This document shows, piece by piece, positions 1 to 10,002 of a DNA stretch of 44,353 nt. Below the pieces are notes generated by a model. The model was given only the letters and a program-made list of their open reading frames with translations. It was not told the DNA's origin and did not search any database. This stretch comes from an uncultured Collinsella sp. (GTDB lineage: Bacteria; Actinomycetota; Coriobacteriia; Coriobacteriales; Coriobacteriaceae). The position numbers and the translations under genes are program-made. Positions within the stretch are counted from its first letter, which is position 1; the number at the start of each line of letters is the position of its first letter. The stretch lies in the NCBI GenBank assembly GCA_937937835.1, contig CALDBJ010000138.1, positions 1-44,353 of the forward strand, written 5' to 3'.

Positions 1-31
1 TGGCCGCTGCGCGGCCAGCAGACTAAAGTCT

Positions 32-66
32 TGAAATAAAAAAACCGCCCCGTATGGAGCGGTTTT
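32..66 (-). terminator. Intrinsic terminator after mmuM
   Basis: On the minus strand an 11-bp stem (AAAACCGCTCC pairing with GGGGCGGTTTT, loop ATAC; positions 41-66) is followed by a T-rich run at 32-44. It begins six bases past the mmuM stop codon, so it most likely ends the regulator-mmuM transcript. Confidence 0.85.
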
Positions 67-71
67 ACCCT

Positions 72-965
72 TTATATATCGAGCGCCTCGGCCATCGCTG
101 CCGTAGTGATTGCCGTAGTTCCACAGCAACTGCCCACCATTGCGGCACCGGCATGCCTCCATTCGATGCATGCGCGCGCGAAAGCTTCGGGGTTCTCGTG
201 CCATACGGGGCCATCCTGAGTCTGGACCGGATCGCCCACGTTGGGACGCACCGTGACGGGAGTAGTCGCCGATGCAGCCATCCTGGGCACCGCCGCGTTC
301 GCGGCCGCAAGCGAACAGCAATTAACACCGACCGAGTTTGCGCCGTGTTTTTCGGCGTACAAAACGGCTGCCTCGATGTTGAGGCCATCGCCCAACAGAT
401 CGCCGTTATCGTCAACGACAAAACTCACCAGGACAGGCATGCCGTCGGCGGTATCTCGGGCGCCGGCAAGCATGGGCTGCAAATTACGGATAGACGTCAC
501 CGTCTCGATCAGCAGACCGTCGACACCGGCATTGAGCAAGGCATGCGCCTGTTCGCGCGCAATGCCTCGGATTTCACGATACTCGGCAGAGTCCTCGGCA
601 AACCACTCAATACCGATCGGGCCCATCGAGCCCAGCAGCAGCTGAGGGTGCGCCTGGCGGGCATCGTCGACGGCCCCGCGATTGACCTCCGCCACGGACG
701 GCGCAATCTGGTCGTGCTTGAGGGCATAGCTCGATGCCTGAAAGGTGTTGGTAATGAGCACCTGCGCGCCGGCGGCGACATACAAGCGATGGATACGAGA
801 AACGGTCTGCGGCTCTGCCAGATTCCAAAACGCCGGTGGAATGTCGGCGGCATCGTACTCACTCAACAGAACACTGCCCATGGGGCCCTGCGCCAACAAG
901 GTCTCGCTCGACAAGCGGCGCGTAAGTTCCTCGGCACCAAAGCGGTTGTAATAACTCGTATCCAT
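72..965 (-). CDS. mmuM: Homocysteine S-methyltransferase
   Basis: This 297-residue protein is a homocysteine S-methyltransferase of the MmuM/BHMT type. It would transfer a methyl group from S-methylmethionine or a similar donor to homocysteine, making methionine in the cytoplasm. The zinc-binding cysteines expected in the family are visible: a Cys in G-V-N-C-C in the middle and the Cys pair in G-S-C-C-G-T near the C-terminus. The length is normal for the family and no N-terminal signal is present. The start at 965 is preceded by GAGGAA formed by the last codons of the upstream gene. It lies 10 bases after the DtxR-type regulator, so the two are probably one transcript ending at the terminator at 32-66. 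The methyl donor cannot be read from sequence. Confidence 0.88.
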   Translation of the reverse strand: MDTSYYNRFGAEELTRRLSSETLLAQGPMGSVLLSEYDAADIPPAFWNLAEPQTVSRIHRLYVAAGAQVLITNTFQASSYALKHDQIAPSVAEVNRGAVDDARQAHPQLLLGSMGPIGIEWFAEDSAEYREIRGIAREQAHALLNAGVDGLLIETVTSIRNLQPMLAGARDTADGMPVLVSFVVDDNGDLLGDGLNIEAAVLYAEKHGANSVGVNCCSLAAANAAVPRMAASATTPVTVRPNVGDPVQTQDGPVWHENPEAFARACIEWRHAGAAMVGSCCGTTAITTAAMAEALDI

Positions 966-975
966 ATATATCCCG

Positions 976-1398
976 CTATTCCTCGACGCTGATTCCCTGC
1001 TTTTCGAGATAGGCGAGCCAGCGGCTCATCGTGTCCTCGGATAGCGCATGCTCCATCATGCAGGCCTCGGAATCGGCTCGCTCAAATTCGACACCGAGCT
1101 CCTGAACCAAAAACGTGCGGATGAGGCGATGACGGTACCAGATAGCCGTGCCAACCTCGCGGCCGCGATCGGTCAGGATCACCTTGCCGTAGTGCGATTG
1201 CTCGACAAGCTCGGATGCCTTGAGAGCCGAAACCGCTTTATTGACCGATGCCTTGGAGACGCCAAGGCGCTGCGCGATGTCGACCGATCGCACGCCGTTG
1301 GTTTCCCCCTCTTCGCTTTCAATGCGAACCATGCACTCCAAGTAGTCTTCGTTCGCCACCGTCAGATGTAGTTCGCGCGAGCTATTTGTCGTATCCAT
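976..1398 (-). CDS. DtxR/MntR-family metal-dependent regulator
   Basis: A 140-residue DtxR/MntR-type repressor: an N-terminal winged helix (S-V-D-I-A-Q-R-L-G-V-S-K-A-S-V-N-K) followed by the metal-binding and dimerisation region (Y-R-H-R-L...E-A-C-M-M-E-H). By alignment from memory with MntR, the positions of Asp8, Glu11, His77, Glu102 and His103 are kept (E-D-Y-L-E, R-H-R, M-E-H), but the Glu99 position is Cys, as in iron-type DtxR. The C-terminal SH3 domain of long DtxR proteins is absent. I chose the ATG at 1398, which has AGAAGGGA/GGAAG upstream, over a start seven codons earlier. It is divergent from pepT, with a perfect palindrome between them. Mn or Fe sensing is inference. Confidence 0.8.
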   Translation of the reverse strand: MDTTNSSRELHLTVANEDYLECMVRIESEEGETNGVRSVDIAQRLGVSKASVNKAVSALKASELVEQSHYGKVILTDRGREVGTAIWYRHRLIRTFLVQELGVEFERADSEACMMEHALSEDTMSRWLAYLEKQGISVEE

Positions 1399-1429
1399 GA
1401 TCTTCCGTCCCTTCTGCATTCAATGGCTG

Positions 1430-1480
1430 ATTCTACCCCATCCAAGCGTCGTGGTATGCCGTGGCATACCGTGCTAGAGT
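1430..1480. promoter_or_regulatory. Divergent regulatory region with palindrome
   Basis: A perfect inverted repeat, GGTATGCC-GT-GGCATACC at 1453-1470, lies between the divergent regulator and pepT. A -10-like TAGAAT faces the regulator (minus strand, 1430-1435) and a TAGAGT faces pepT (1475-1480). Neither has a good -35 hexamer, and the palindrome occupies that space. It is a plausible operator for the adjacent DtxR-type protein. Confidence 0.55.
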
Positions 1481-1518
1481 TCTTGTTGCACACGACGACC
1501 AAGATTGGAGCGGTCTTT

Positions 1519-2766
1519 ATGGAAAACACCACCACGAGCCCCGATGTCCTCGAGCGCTTTTTGCGCTACGTCCAGATCAACACGCAGTCCGAGGATGCAA
1601 ACTGCGACCAGGTACCCTCGAGCGCCGTTCAGTTTGACCTTGCCAACGTGCTGGCTGAAGAGCTGCGCGAGCTTGGTGCGGAAGATGCCTACGTGACCGA
1701 GCACGCCTATGTCTGCGCGCATATCCCCGCAAGTGCGGGCGCTGAGGACAAGCCCGCCCTGGGCCTGATCGCCCATCTCGACACCACCGAAGTTGCACCG
1801 GGCGCCGGCGTGAAGCCGCATATCGTACACTACGAAGGCGGCGACCTGGTCTGCGGCACGGTTGACGGTAAGCCCGTTGCCATGGGTACCGCCAAGCTTC
1901 CCGCCCTGACTGACCTCGCGGGTGAGGACCTGGTCTGCAGCGATGGCACCACGCTGCTGGGCGCGGACGACAAGGCAGGCGTCGCCGAGATCATGTCGCT
2001 TGTCGCGCGTATCGCTCAGGACCCTTCTCTGCCCCATCCCGCACTCGGCATTTGCTTCTGCCCTGACGAGGAGATCGGCCACGGAGCCGAGCTGTTGGAT
2101 ATCGATACCTTTGGCTGCAAGTACGCCTACACGGTCGACGGCGGCCCCATCGGCGAGCTGGAGTGGGAGTGCTTTAACGCCGCCGAGGCAACCGTCCGCT
2201 TTGAGGGCCAGTCCATCCACCCGGGCGACGCCAAGGGCCGTATGGTCAACGCAGGCAATCTGTTCTGCGACTTCAACGCGTTGCTCCCCTACGCGCAGCG
2301 CCCGGAGTATACGGAAGGCTACGAGGGCTTTTATCACCTTGAGGGTGTATCTGCGACCGTCGATCACGCCACAGCGCGCTATATCGTCCGCGACCATGAC
2401 GCCGCCAAGTTCCAGCAGAAACTCGACCATATTGATGCCGCCGCCTCGATGCTCAACCAGCGTCTGGGTGAGGAGCGCGTGACGGTCGAGATTAAGCAGC
2501 AGTATCGAAATATGGCCGAGATCGTTCGCGACTATCCCGAGCTTATTGATGTTGCCAAGGAAGCCTACCTTGCCTGCGGCGTTGAGCCCCAAGTGCTGCC
2601 GATTCGTGGCGGCACCGACGGCGCGCAGCTGTCGTTCCGCGGTCTGCCCTGCCCCAACCTTTCCACCGGCGGCTATTGCTACCACGGCGTCAACGAGTTC
2701 GTCCCGGTCAGTTCGCTCGTCAAGATGACCGACGTCCTGCAGGAGCTCGTCGCCCGCTTTGCATAG
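1519..2766 (+). CDS. pepT: Peptidase T (tripeptide aminopeptidase)
   Basis: A 415-residue M20-family metallopeptidase closely resembling peptidase T, which removes the N-terminal residue from tripeptides in the cytoplasm. The two-zinc site motifs are present in order: A-H-L-D-T (His and Asp), L-G-A-D-D-K-A-G (bridging Asp), D-E-E-I-G-H-G (catalytic and ligand Glu), V-D-G-G, and the C-terminal Y-H-G-V-N-E-F His. The ATG at 1519 has GGAG nine bases upstream and gives the usual family length; an in-frame start at 1423 would add 32 residues covering the palindromic promoter region and is rejected. The gene is monocistronic, with its own terminator downstream. Peptide scavenging fits the amino-acid-fermenting style suggested by the other peptidase and importer genes here. 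Confidence 0.93.
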   Translation: MENTTTSPDVLERFLRYVQINTQSEDANCDQVPSSAVQFDLANVLAEELRELGAEDAYVTEHAYVCAHIPASAGAEDKPALGLIAHLDTTEVAPGAGVKPHIVHYEGGDLVCGTVDGKPVAMGTAKLPALTDLAGEDLVCSDGTTLLGADDKAGVAEIMSLVARIAQDPSLPHPALGICFCPDEEIGHGAELLDIDTFGCKYAYTVDGGPIGELEWECFNAAEATVRFEGQSIHPGDAKGRMVNAGNLFCDFNALLPYAQRPEYTEGYEGFYHLEGVSATVDHATARYIVRDHDAAKFQQKLDHIDAAASMLNQRLGEERVTVEIKQQYRNMAEIVRDYPELIDVAKEAYLACGVEPQVLPIRGGTDGAQLSFRGLPCPNLSTGGYCYHGVNEFVPVSSLVKMTDVLQELVARFA

Positions 2767-2790
2767 GGAACTCGAACAATCCAGGTAAGC

Positions 2791-2832
2791 AAAACCACCC
2801 CGTCCTCAAAACCGAGAACGGGGCGGTTTTTG
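2791..2832 (+). terminator. Intrinsic terminator after pepT
   Basis: An inverted repeat AAACC-A-CCCCGT with ACGGGG-C-GGTTT, separated by 14 bases and ending in a TTTTT run at about 2827-2831, lies about 25 bases after the pepT stop. Confidence 0.85.
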
Positions 2833-2885
2833 GTGCAAGGGGAGTAGTCAGCACCGCAGGTTGAGCCAACGTCAGCGAGCGACGT

Positions 2886-3019
2886 CCAAGGCGAACAAGT
2901 TGGCATGAAAAAGGCAGGGCATTGACCTTCTGGTCATGCCCTGCCTTTTGAATGACAAATTGTCGCCTTGGGCGGCGCGCAGCGTCGAGCCGTTACGGCG
3001 TTTGGTAAAACGCCGTAAC
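2886..3019 (-). repeat. Element A copy 1: two-part structured 3'-end repeat
   Basis: Read from the LCP gene stop on the minus strand, this 134-bp element has two parts. First comes a 12-bp perfect tail hairpin (2992-3003 with 3008-3019) touching the stop codon. Then comes a long hairpin with outer arms 2886-2906 and 2952-2971 and an inner stem GGCAGGGCAT/ATGCCCTGCC (2913-2922, 2936-2945) capped by GACC-TTCT-GGTC (plus-strand sense). The inner stem is flanked by a GAAAAA tract and a TTTTGA tract, so it looks like a two-way intrinsic terminator. Copies 2 and 3 lie at 18512-18642 and 24573-24755. Confidence 0.85.
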
Positions 3020-4255
3020 TTAGTAGTTGGCCTCGTAGCCGTTGCCGTCGCCGGTGGGCTCTTCGTAGTAGTCCGAATCGCTCGAATCGCTTGAGTCATC
3101 GGAATCGTCAGAGCTGACCGATGAGGTTGCGGTACCGTTTGCGTAGTCGTCAGACGTGTTGTTGTTCAGGTCGCCGATTGTAGAGCTGGAACCGTCGGAA
3201 AGACCCATGGCGTTGGGACCCTTGGGGTCCTTGCCGGCATCGACGCGCTCCATCATTTCCTTGAGCTCGTCCTCGTAGACAAAGACGTAGCTCACACCGT
3301 CGATCATGGTACTGTCGTCGGCGTACGAGGGCAGGTTGGCCGAGTAGATACCGTCGACATCCATACCGCGCATGGCGTTGACCGTAGCCACGATATCCTG
3401 AACGCTCATATCGGTTACAAGCATATCGGACAGCGAATTAACCAGGCCAAAGATCTTCGTGGCATCGAAGTTATTGAGAATCTGGTTGGCAAGGGCGCCA
3501 AGCACCTGACGCTGGTGGCGCATGCGCGTGTAATCGCCGTCAGCATAGGTGTAGCGGCAGCGGGCATAGGTAAGGGCGGTGGCACCGTCCATATGCTGCT
3601 GGCCAGCGGTAATCTTAATATCCAGGTGCTCGGGGTCGTCAACATCATCGGTTGCGTTAATGTCGATACCGCCAACCGAATCAATCAGCGCCTGCATACC
3701 GTCGAAGCTGACCTCGGCATAGTGGGAAATCTGAACACCGCACAGCTCGTTGACCGCCTCGACCATGGCCTCGGCGCCGCCAACGGTATGGCAGGCGTTG
3801 ATCTTCATGGTCTCGCCCTTGTACTCGACCTTGGTGTCGCGCGGAACGGAAATGAGCGTCGCCTGCTTTTGCGTGGGGTCGATGCGTGCCAGGATAATCG
3901 AGTCGGCACGGTACGTATCCTCGCCCGGACGGCCGTCGGTGCCAAGAAGCAGCACGTAGAACGGATCCTTTGCCTCATCGGTGTCAACCAGAACCCGACG
4001 CAGATTGTCGGTAATGACATTGGAATCGCCGAGCTTGCCCATAATGGTGGCAAACCACAGGCCGGCAGCGGTAGTGGCACTCAGCAGCACGCCAAGCACG
4101 ACAATGAGCGCGACGTGACGAATCGTGTGGCTACGACGACGTTGACGAGCGCGCTCGGAATAGCGAGCCACGTTATCGCGACTGTAGATCTTGGCCTGCG
4201 CACCAGTTGAGGGTCTTCGGGCGGTGGTATCCGCGAGGGGCTTTTTATTAAACAT
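3020..4255 (-). CDS. LytR-CpsA-Psr (LCP) family cell-wall ligase
   Basis: A 411-residue LCP protein. These enzymes sit outside the membrane and transfer undecaprenyl-linked glycopolymers such as teichoic-acid-like or capsular chains onto peptidoglycan or wall proteins. Order of parts: a basic cytoplasmic N-terminus, one membrane segment at about 44-66, then the LCP domain with the characteristic L-L-L-G-T-D-G-R, R-A-D-S-I-I-L, S-V-P-R-D-T, D-S-V-G-G-I-D and A-R-C-R-Y stretches. The C-terminal ~55 residues are a low-complexity Ser/Asp/Asn-rich tail, not part of the catalytic fold. I chose ATG 4255 over a TTG two codons earlier because AGG lies about eight bases upstream. It starts 12 bases after murA, fitting a cell-wall operon, and ends at element A copy 1. 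Confidence 0.88.
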   Translation of the reverse strand: MFNKKPLADTTARRPSTGAQAKIYSRDNVARYSERARQRRRSHTIRHVALIVVLGVLLSATTAAGLWFATIMGKLGDSNVITDNLRRVLVDTDEAKDPFYVLLLGTDGRPGEDTYRADSIILARIDPTQKQATLISVPRDTKVEYKGETMKINACHTVGGAEAMVEAVNELCGVQISHYAEVSFDGMQALIDSVGGIDINATDDVDDPEHLDIKITAGQQHMDGATALTYARCRYTYADGDYTRMRHQRQVLGALANQILNNFDATKIFGLVNSLSDMLVTDMSVQDIVATVNAMRGMDVDGIYSANLPSYADDSTMIDGVSYVFVYEDELKEMMERVDAGKDPKGPNAMGLSDGSSSTIGDLNNNTSDDYANGTATSSVSSDDSDDSSDSSDSDYYEEPTGDGNGYEANY

Positions 4256-4267
4256 AGGCAACCTGTA

Positions 4268-5551
4268 TTAGTAGATGACGGGATCGGGGACGGTAGCATG
4301 CTCGACATGCGCGCCGAGCGCCTGCAGCTTTTCGACAAACTGCTCGTAGCCGCGCTTGATGTGATGAATAGCCGAAACCTCGGTCGTCCCGTCAGCGATC
4401 AAGCCCGCTACGACGAGGGCCGCTCCGCCACGCAGATCGGGCGAGGTAACCTGTGCACCCGAGAAGCCCTTGACGCCATGAATCATGGCATGATGGCTCT
4501 CGATACGAATGTCGGCACCCATGCGCACCAGCTCAGAGGCAAACATAAAGCGATTCTCGAAGATGTTCTCGGTAATAACGGAACTGCCGTCGGCGAGAGC
4601 GGAGAGCACCATAATCTGCGCCTGCATGTCCGTCGGGAAGCCGGGGAACGGAAGCGTCTGGATGTCGACCGGCTTGATACGCTCGGCACGGTTTACATGG
4701 ACGCCATCCTCGACGCGCTCGCAGTCGATACCCATGAGCTCCATCTTCTTGAGCACCATGCCCAAGTGAATGGGGCAAAAGCCCGTGACATCGACACCGC
4801 GATCGTCGGCCATCAACGCACCGGCAACGATAAAGGTACCGGCCTCGATGCGGTCGCCCACCACGCGATGGGTAACGGGATGGAGCTCTTCCACGCCTTC
4901 GATAGTCACGACGGGCGTACCGGCGCCAACAATCTTGGCGCCCATCTCGTTGAGCATGTTGGCGAGATCGACGATCTCGGGCTCGCGGGCGGCATTGTCG
5001 ATAACCGTGGTACCCTGCGCGCGCACGGATGCCATAATGAGGTTCTCGGTCGCACCGACGCTGGCGAACTCGAGCGTGACGGTGGTACCGCGCAGACCTT
5101 GGGGCGCATTAGCGTTGATGTAGCCGTGGGCGGTATCGAACTCTACGCCCAGGGCCTCGAGACCCAGAATGTGCATATCGATCTTGCGAGCACCCAGGTT
5201 GCATCCGCCCGGCATGGCGATCTTGGCGCGATGGAAACGGCCCAGCAGGGGTCCCATCACGGCTGTAGAAGCACGCATCTTGGCAACGAGCTCGTAGGGG
5301 GCCTCCCAAGAATCGACCTGAGAGGTATCAATCTCGAGCGTATGCTCGTCGAGAACATCGATCGTAGCGCCCATGCCCTTGAGCACCTTGCCCATCACGT
5401 GGACATCGGAAATATCGGGCACGTTCTGCAGCGTCGTCTTGCCCGGCGCCAGAAGCGTTGCCGCCATGAGTTTGAGCGCGGAGTTCTTGGCACCCGAGAC
5501 GGGCACGGAGCCTCCGATGGCGTGGCCACCCTCAACGCGGATAATATCCAA
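4268..5551 (-). CDS. murA: UDP-N-acetylglucosamine 1-carboxyvinyltransferase
   Basis: A 427-residue MurA, which adds enolpyruvate from PEP to UDP-GlcNAc in the first committed cytoplasmic step of peptidoglycan synthesis. Lys22-Asn23 are in S-G-A-K-N-S-A-L-K, and the catalytic, fosfomycin-reactive Cys is present in P-G-G-C-N-L-G-A-R-K. Length is normal. The start is TTG at 5551 with AAAGGG seven bases upstream. It lies between atpC and the LCP gene on the same strand. A terminator-like hairpin at 5566-5603 separates it from the ATP synthase operon, so expression may depend partly on readthrough or on its own promoter, which I could not identify. Confidence 0.95.
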   Translation of the reverse strand: MDIIRVEGGHAIGGSVPVSGAKNSALKLMAATLLAPGKTTLQNVPDISDVHVMGKVLKGMGATIDVLDEHTLEIDTSQVDSWEAPYELVAKMRASTAVMGPLLGRFHRAKIAMPGGCNLGARKIDMHILGLEALGVEFDTAHGYINANAPQGLRGTTVTLEFASVGATENLIMASVRAQGTTVIDNAAREPEIVDLANMLNEMGAKIVGAGTPVVTIEGVEELHPVTHRVVGDRIEAGTFIVAGALMADDRGVDVTGFCPIHLGMVLKKMELMGIDCERVEDGVHVNRAERIKPVDIQTLPFPGFPTDMQAQIMVLSALADGSSVITENIFENRFMFASELVRMGADIRIESHHAMIHGVKGFSGAQVTSPDLRGGAALVVAGLIADGTTEVSAIHHIKRGYEQFVEKLQALGAHVEHATVPDPVIY

Positions 5552-5565
5552 GGTCTACCCTTTCA

Positions 5566-5603
5566 AAAAGCATGCCCGGGGTGGCTGGGCCATCCCGGGC
5601 ATG
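5566..5603 (-). terminator. Terminator between atpC and murA
   Basis: On the minus strand CATGCCCGGG and CCCGGGCATG (10-bp perfect arms, 5571-5580 and 5594-5603) are followed by CTTTTTG. It lies after atpC and just before the murA ribosome binding site, so it could end or attenuate the atp transcript. Confidence 0.75.
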
Positions 5604-5639
5604 ATGTGTTCGCAAATGGTCGAACGCTAAATCGTTTGA

Positions 5640-6032
5640 CTATTGGGCAAGCTTGAGCTTACACCATGCGATTTCATTATAGAGGTAGGCGCGGCGTGCA
5701 TCATCCTCCGACAAATTACCCAGCTTCTCTTCAAAACCTTGAATATCAGCTTTAAGCTTGTCGGCATCGACGGTCGCCAAATCGCAAGCGCGCTCGGCGA
5801 GAACGGTCACTACATCGTCCGCAACCTGGGCATAGCCGCCGGCCACGGCAAACGTGTGGTCGACAGTGCCCATGGCCTTATCGGAAACGCGAACGTAACC
5901 GCGGTCGATCGTGCAGATCTCGCTGGAGTGAGCAGGCAGAACGCCAAACTCGCCATCCGTGGACGGAATCGACACAAACGCAGCGTCGCCCTCATAGGCG
6001 CAGCTCACGGGGCACACGATGCGGATACGCAT
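5640..6032 (-). CDS. atpC: ATP synthase F1 epsilon subunit
   Basis: A 130-residue epsilon subunit of the F1Fo ATP synthase. It is part of the central stalk and couples rotor movement to the catalytic head; its C-terminal helices can inhibit ATP hydrolysis. The N-terminal beta sandwich (F-V-S-I-P-S-T-D-G-E-F-G-V-L-P-A-H) and the C-terminal helical hairpin are both present. It is the last gene of the atp operon, three bases after atpD, in the usual position, and is followed by the terminator at 5566-5603. Confidence 0.93.
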   Translation of the reverse strand: MRIRIVCPVSCAYEGDAAFVSIPSTDGEFGVLPAHSSEICTIDRGYVRVSDKAMGTVDHTFAVAGGYAQVADDVVTVLAERACDLATVDADKLKADIQGFEEKLGNLSEDDARRAYLYNEIAWCKLKLAQ

Positions 6033-6035
6033 AAC

Positions 6036-7489
<1,454 letters not shown>

Positions 7490-7490
<1 letters not shown>

Positions 7491-8398
7491 TACTGTTCCT
7501 CCAATGCTGAGGCTCCGCCGACGATCTCGTTAATCTCGGTCGTGATCGAAGCCTGGCGCACGCGACTATACGTGCGGGTAAGGGTCGAGATGATCGCGGT
7601 GGCGTTTTCCGTCGCGGAGTGCATGGCCTTGCGGCGTGCACCCTGCTCGGCAGCCGCCGAATCGATCAGGGCCTGGTAGATGACCGTCAGGATATAAGAC
7701 GGCACAAGCTTGCCGAGAACATGCTCGGGAGAGGGCACGAACTCGAACGTGGACGAGATGCGCTTAGGGGCGTCGGTCTCGTTCTTACGCGGACCGTGGG
7801 CCATAGCGATCATCTCGGGGTCGAGCGGCAACAGATGCTCGACGCGAAGCTCCTGATCCACGCGGTTCTTGGCGTGGTGGTAGACAAGCTCGACACGGTC
7901 AAGCTCACCGGCACGATACGCATCGCAGATATGAGAGGAGATCATGCGGGCCTGATTTAAATCGGGCTCAGAGGAGTTGCCCTCAAAGTGCATGACGACG
8001 TTTGCGCGGTCACGGAAATACGTGGCCGGCTTACGCCCGCACGCGATGATCTCGCACTCGATGCCGTCGTTCGCCCAAGAAGCGGCGAGCTTTTCGGCCG
8101 TGCGCTCCACCGTCGTATTGAAACCGCCGGCAAGGCCGCGGTCCGAAGCAATGACGACAATCAGGCCATGCTTGACGCTCTCATGCTTCTGCAGCATGGG
8201 ATCGGTGCCCGAGCAGGAGGCGTCGCCGGCAACCGTCAGCATGACGTCGGTCAGCGCCTCCTTATAGGGCTCGGCCTGCTTGGAGCGATCGAGGGCACGA
8301 CGGATCTTGGCCGTAGAGACCATCTCCATCGTGCGCGTGATCTGCTTGGTCGTGGTAACCGAGGAGATTCGCTTCTTAATGTCGCGAAGGTTGGCCAT
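7490..8398 (-). CDS. atpG: ATP synthase F1 gamma subunit
   Basis: The 302-residue gamma subunit, the rotating shaft inside the alpha3-beta3 head. The conserved N-terminal helix (L-R-D-I-K-K-R-I-S-S-V) and C-terminal helix (T-R-T-Y-S-R-V-R-Q-A-S-I-T-T-E-I-N-E-I-V-G-G) are both clear. GAGGAG precedes the ATG at 8398. It sits between atpA and atpD, as in nearly all bacterial operons, and overlaps the atpD start by one base. The length is slightly above that of the E. coli protein, with no obvious inserted domain. Confidence 0.95.
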
Positions 8399-8403
8399 AG
8401 GGC

Positions 8404-10002
8404 TTAGTTCTCCTCTGATCCAGTCGTATCGGCATGGTGCTTGGCCATGAACTGCTGCTTGAAGTCACCGATGACGCGCAGGAGCTCAGCCTTGGTGTCA
8501 TCGTCGATCTTCTTGGCGCGAACCTTGTCGAGCAGCGAGCCAAAGCCATTGTCCATGTACTCGATGAGCTCGGCACGGAAAGGCAGCACGTCGGCGATCT
8601 CCAGGTCATCCAGGAAGCCCTCGTTGCCAGCGAACAGCGTAACAATCTGCTCGCCAACCTCAAACGGCTGGTAGCGCGGCTGCTTCAGGAGCTCGGTCAT
8701 GCGGGCACCATGGGTCAGCTGCTTCTGAGTAGCCTCGTCGAGGTCAGAGCCGAACTGGGTAAAGCCAGCGAGCTCCTGGTACGAAGCGAGGTCCAGACGG
8801 AGGTTGCCGGCGACCTGCTTCATGGCCTTGGTCTGTGCATCGCCACCGACGCGGGACACGGAGATACCCACGTCGACTGCCGGGCGCTGACCCTGGAAGA
8901 AGAGCTCGGACTGCAGGTAGATCTGACCATCGGTAATGGAAATGACGTTGGTCGGAATGTAGGCCGAGACGTCGCCGTCCTGGGTCTCGATGATCGGCAG
9001 TGCCGTCATGGAGCCGTAGCCGTTCTTCTTGGACATCTTGACGGCACGCTCGAGCAGACGAGAGTGCAGGTAGAAGATGTCGCCAGGATAGGCCTCACGT
9101 CCGGGCGGACGATGCAGCGTCAGCGACATCTGACGGTAGGCCACGGCCTGCTTGGACAGGTCGTCGTAGATGACGAGCACGTGGCCGCCGGGGTTGGTCT
9201 CGCTGGCGGGCTTCCCGTCCTCGCCGTTGTACATGAAGAACTCGCCGATAGCGGCACCGGCCATAGGCGCGATGTACTGCATAGGGGCGGAATCGGCAGC
9301 GGTGGCCGAAACGATGATGGTGTAGTCGAGCGCACCGTGCTGAGCGAGGGTCTCGCGGATGTTGGCAACCGTGGAGGCCTTCTGGCCGATGGCGACATAG
9401 ATGCAGACCATGCCCTTGCCGCGCTGATTGAGGATAGCGTCGATGGCAATGGCGGTCTTACCGGTCTTACGGTCGCCGATGATGAGCTCACGCTGACCGC
9501 GGCCGATAGGCACCATGGAGTCGATGGCCAACAGGCCGGTCTGAACCGGCTCGCACACCGGGGTACGGTCGATGACACCGGGGGCCTTGAACTCGATGGG
9601 GCGACGATGCGTGGCGACGATGTCGCCCAGGCCGTCGATGGGCTGGCCGAGCGGATTGACGACGCGGCCGAGCATGGCACGGCTCACGGGGATATCCATA
9701 ATGCGGCCAGTGGTGCGGCACTCGTCGCCTTCCTTGATGGAGTCGACGGCACCGAACAGAACGGCGCCGACCTCGTCACGGTCAAGGTTCTGGGCAAGGC
9801 CGAAGACGGTCTCACCGGTATCGGAGCTCTTGAACTCCAGAAGCTCGCCTGCCATGGCGCTCTTGAGGCCGGAGACGCGCGCGATGCCGTCGCCTACCTC
9901 GTCGACCGTTGAAACCTCATGCGTATCGACCGTCGCGGAGAGGCTCGTGAGCTGCTCCTGCAGTTTCTTGGCGATATCCTGGGCATTGAGGGTTTCGGAC
10001 AT
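8404..10002 (-). CDS. atpA: ATP synthase F1 alpha subunit
   Basis: The 532-residue non-catalytic alpha subunit. It has the Walker A motif G-D-R-K-T-G-K-T and the arginine-finger segment S-V-S-R-V-G-G-D-A-Q, which contributes to catalysis at the neighbouring beta subunit. It alternates with beta in the F1 head. The C-terminus extends about 20 residues beyond the E. coli protein as a hydrophilic tail (H-H-A-D-T-T-G-S-E-E-N). Its first base is shared with the atpH stop codon region, indicating translational coupling within the operon. Confidence 0.97.
   Translation of the reverse strand: MSETLNAQDIAKKLQEQLTSLSATVDTHEVSTVDEVGDGIARVSGLKSAMAGELLEFKSSDTGETVFGLAQNLDRDEVGAVLFGAVDSIKEGDECRTTGRIMDIPVSRAMLGRVVNPLGQPIDGLGDIVATHRRPIEFKAPGVIDRTPVCEPVQTGLLAIDSMVPIGRGQRELIIGDRKTGKTAIAIDAILNQRGKGMVCIYVAIGQKASTVANIRETLAQHGALDYTIIVSATAADSAPMQYIAPMAGAAIGEFFMYNGEDGKPASETNPGGHVLVIYDDLSKQAVAYRQMSLTLHRPPGREAYPGDIFYLHSRLLERAVKMSKKNGYGSMTALPIIETQDGDVSAYIPTNVISITDGQIYLQSELFFQGQRPAVDVGISVSRVGGDAQTKAMKQVAGNLRLDLASYQELAGFTQFGSDLDEATQKQLTHGARMTELLKQPRYQPFEVGEQIVTLFAGNEGFLDDLEIADVLPFRAELIEYMDNGFGSLLDKVRAKKIDDDTKAELLRVIGDFKQQFMAKHHADTTGSEEN

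Noticed and set aside
1..17. Inverted repeat TGGCCGC-TGC-GCGGCCA at the window start
   Set aside because: There is no T-tract and the flanking gene lies outside the window, so its role cannot be judged.
2886..3019. Element A as an insertion-sequence remnant or non-autonomous transposon
   Set aside because: There are no target-site duplications or transposase-like ends, and its fixed position and orientation at stop codons fits a 3'-end element better. A mobile origin is not excluded.
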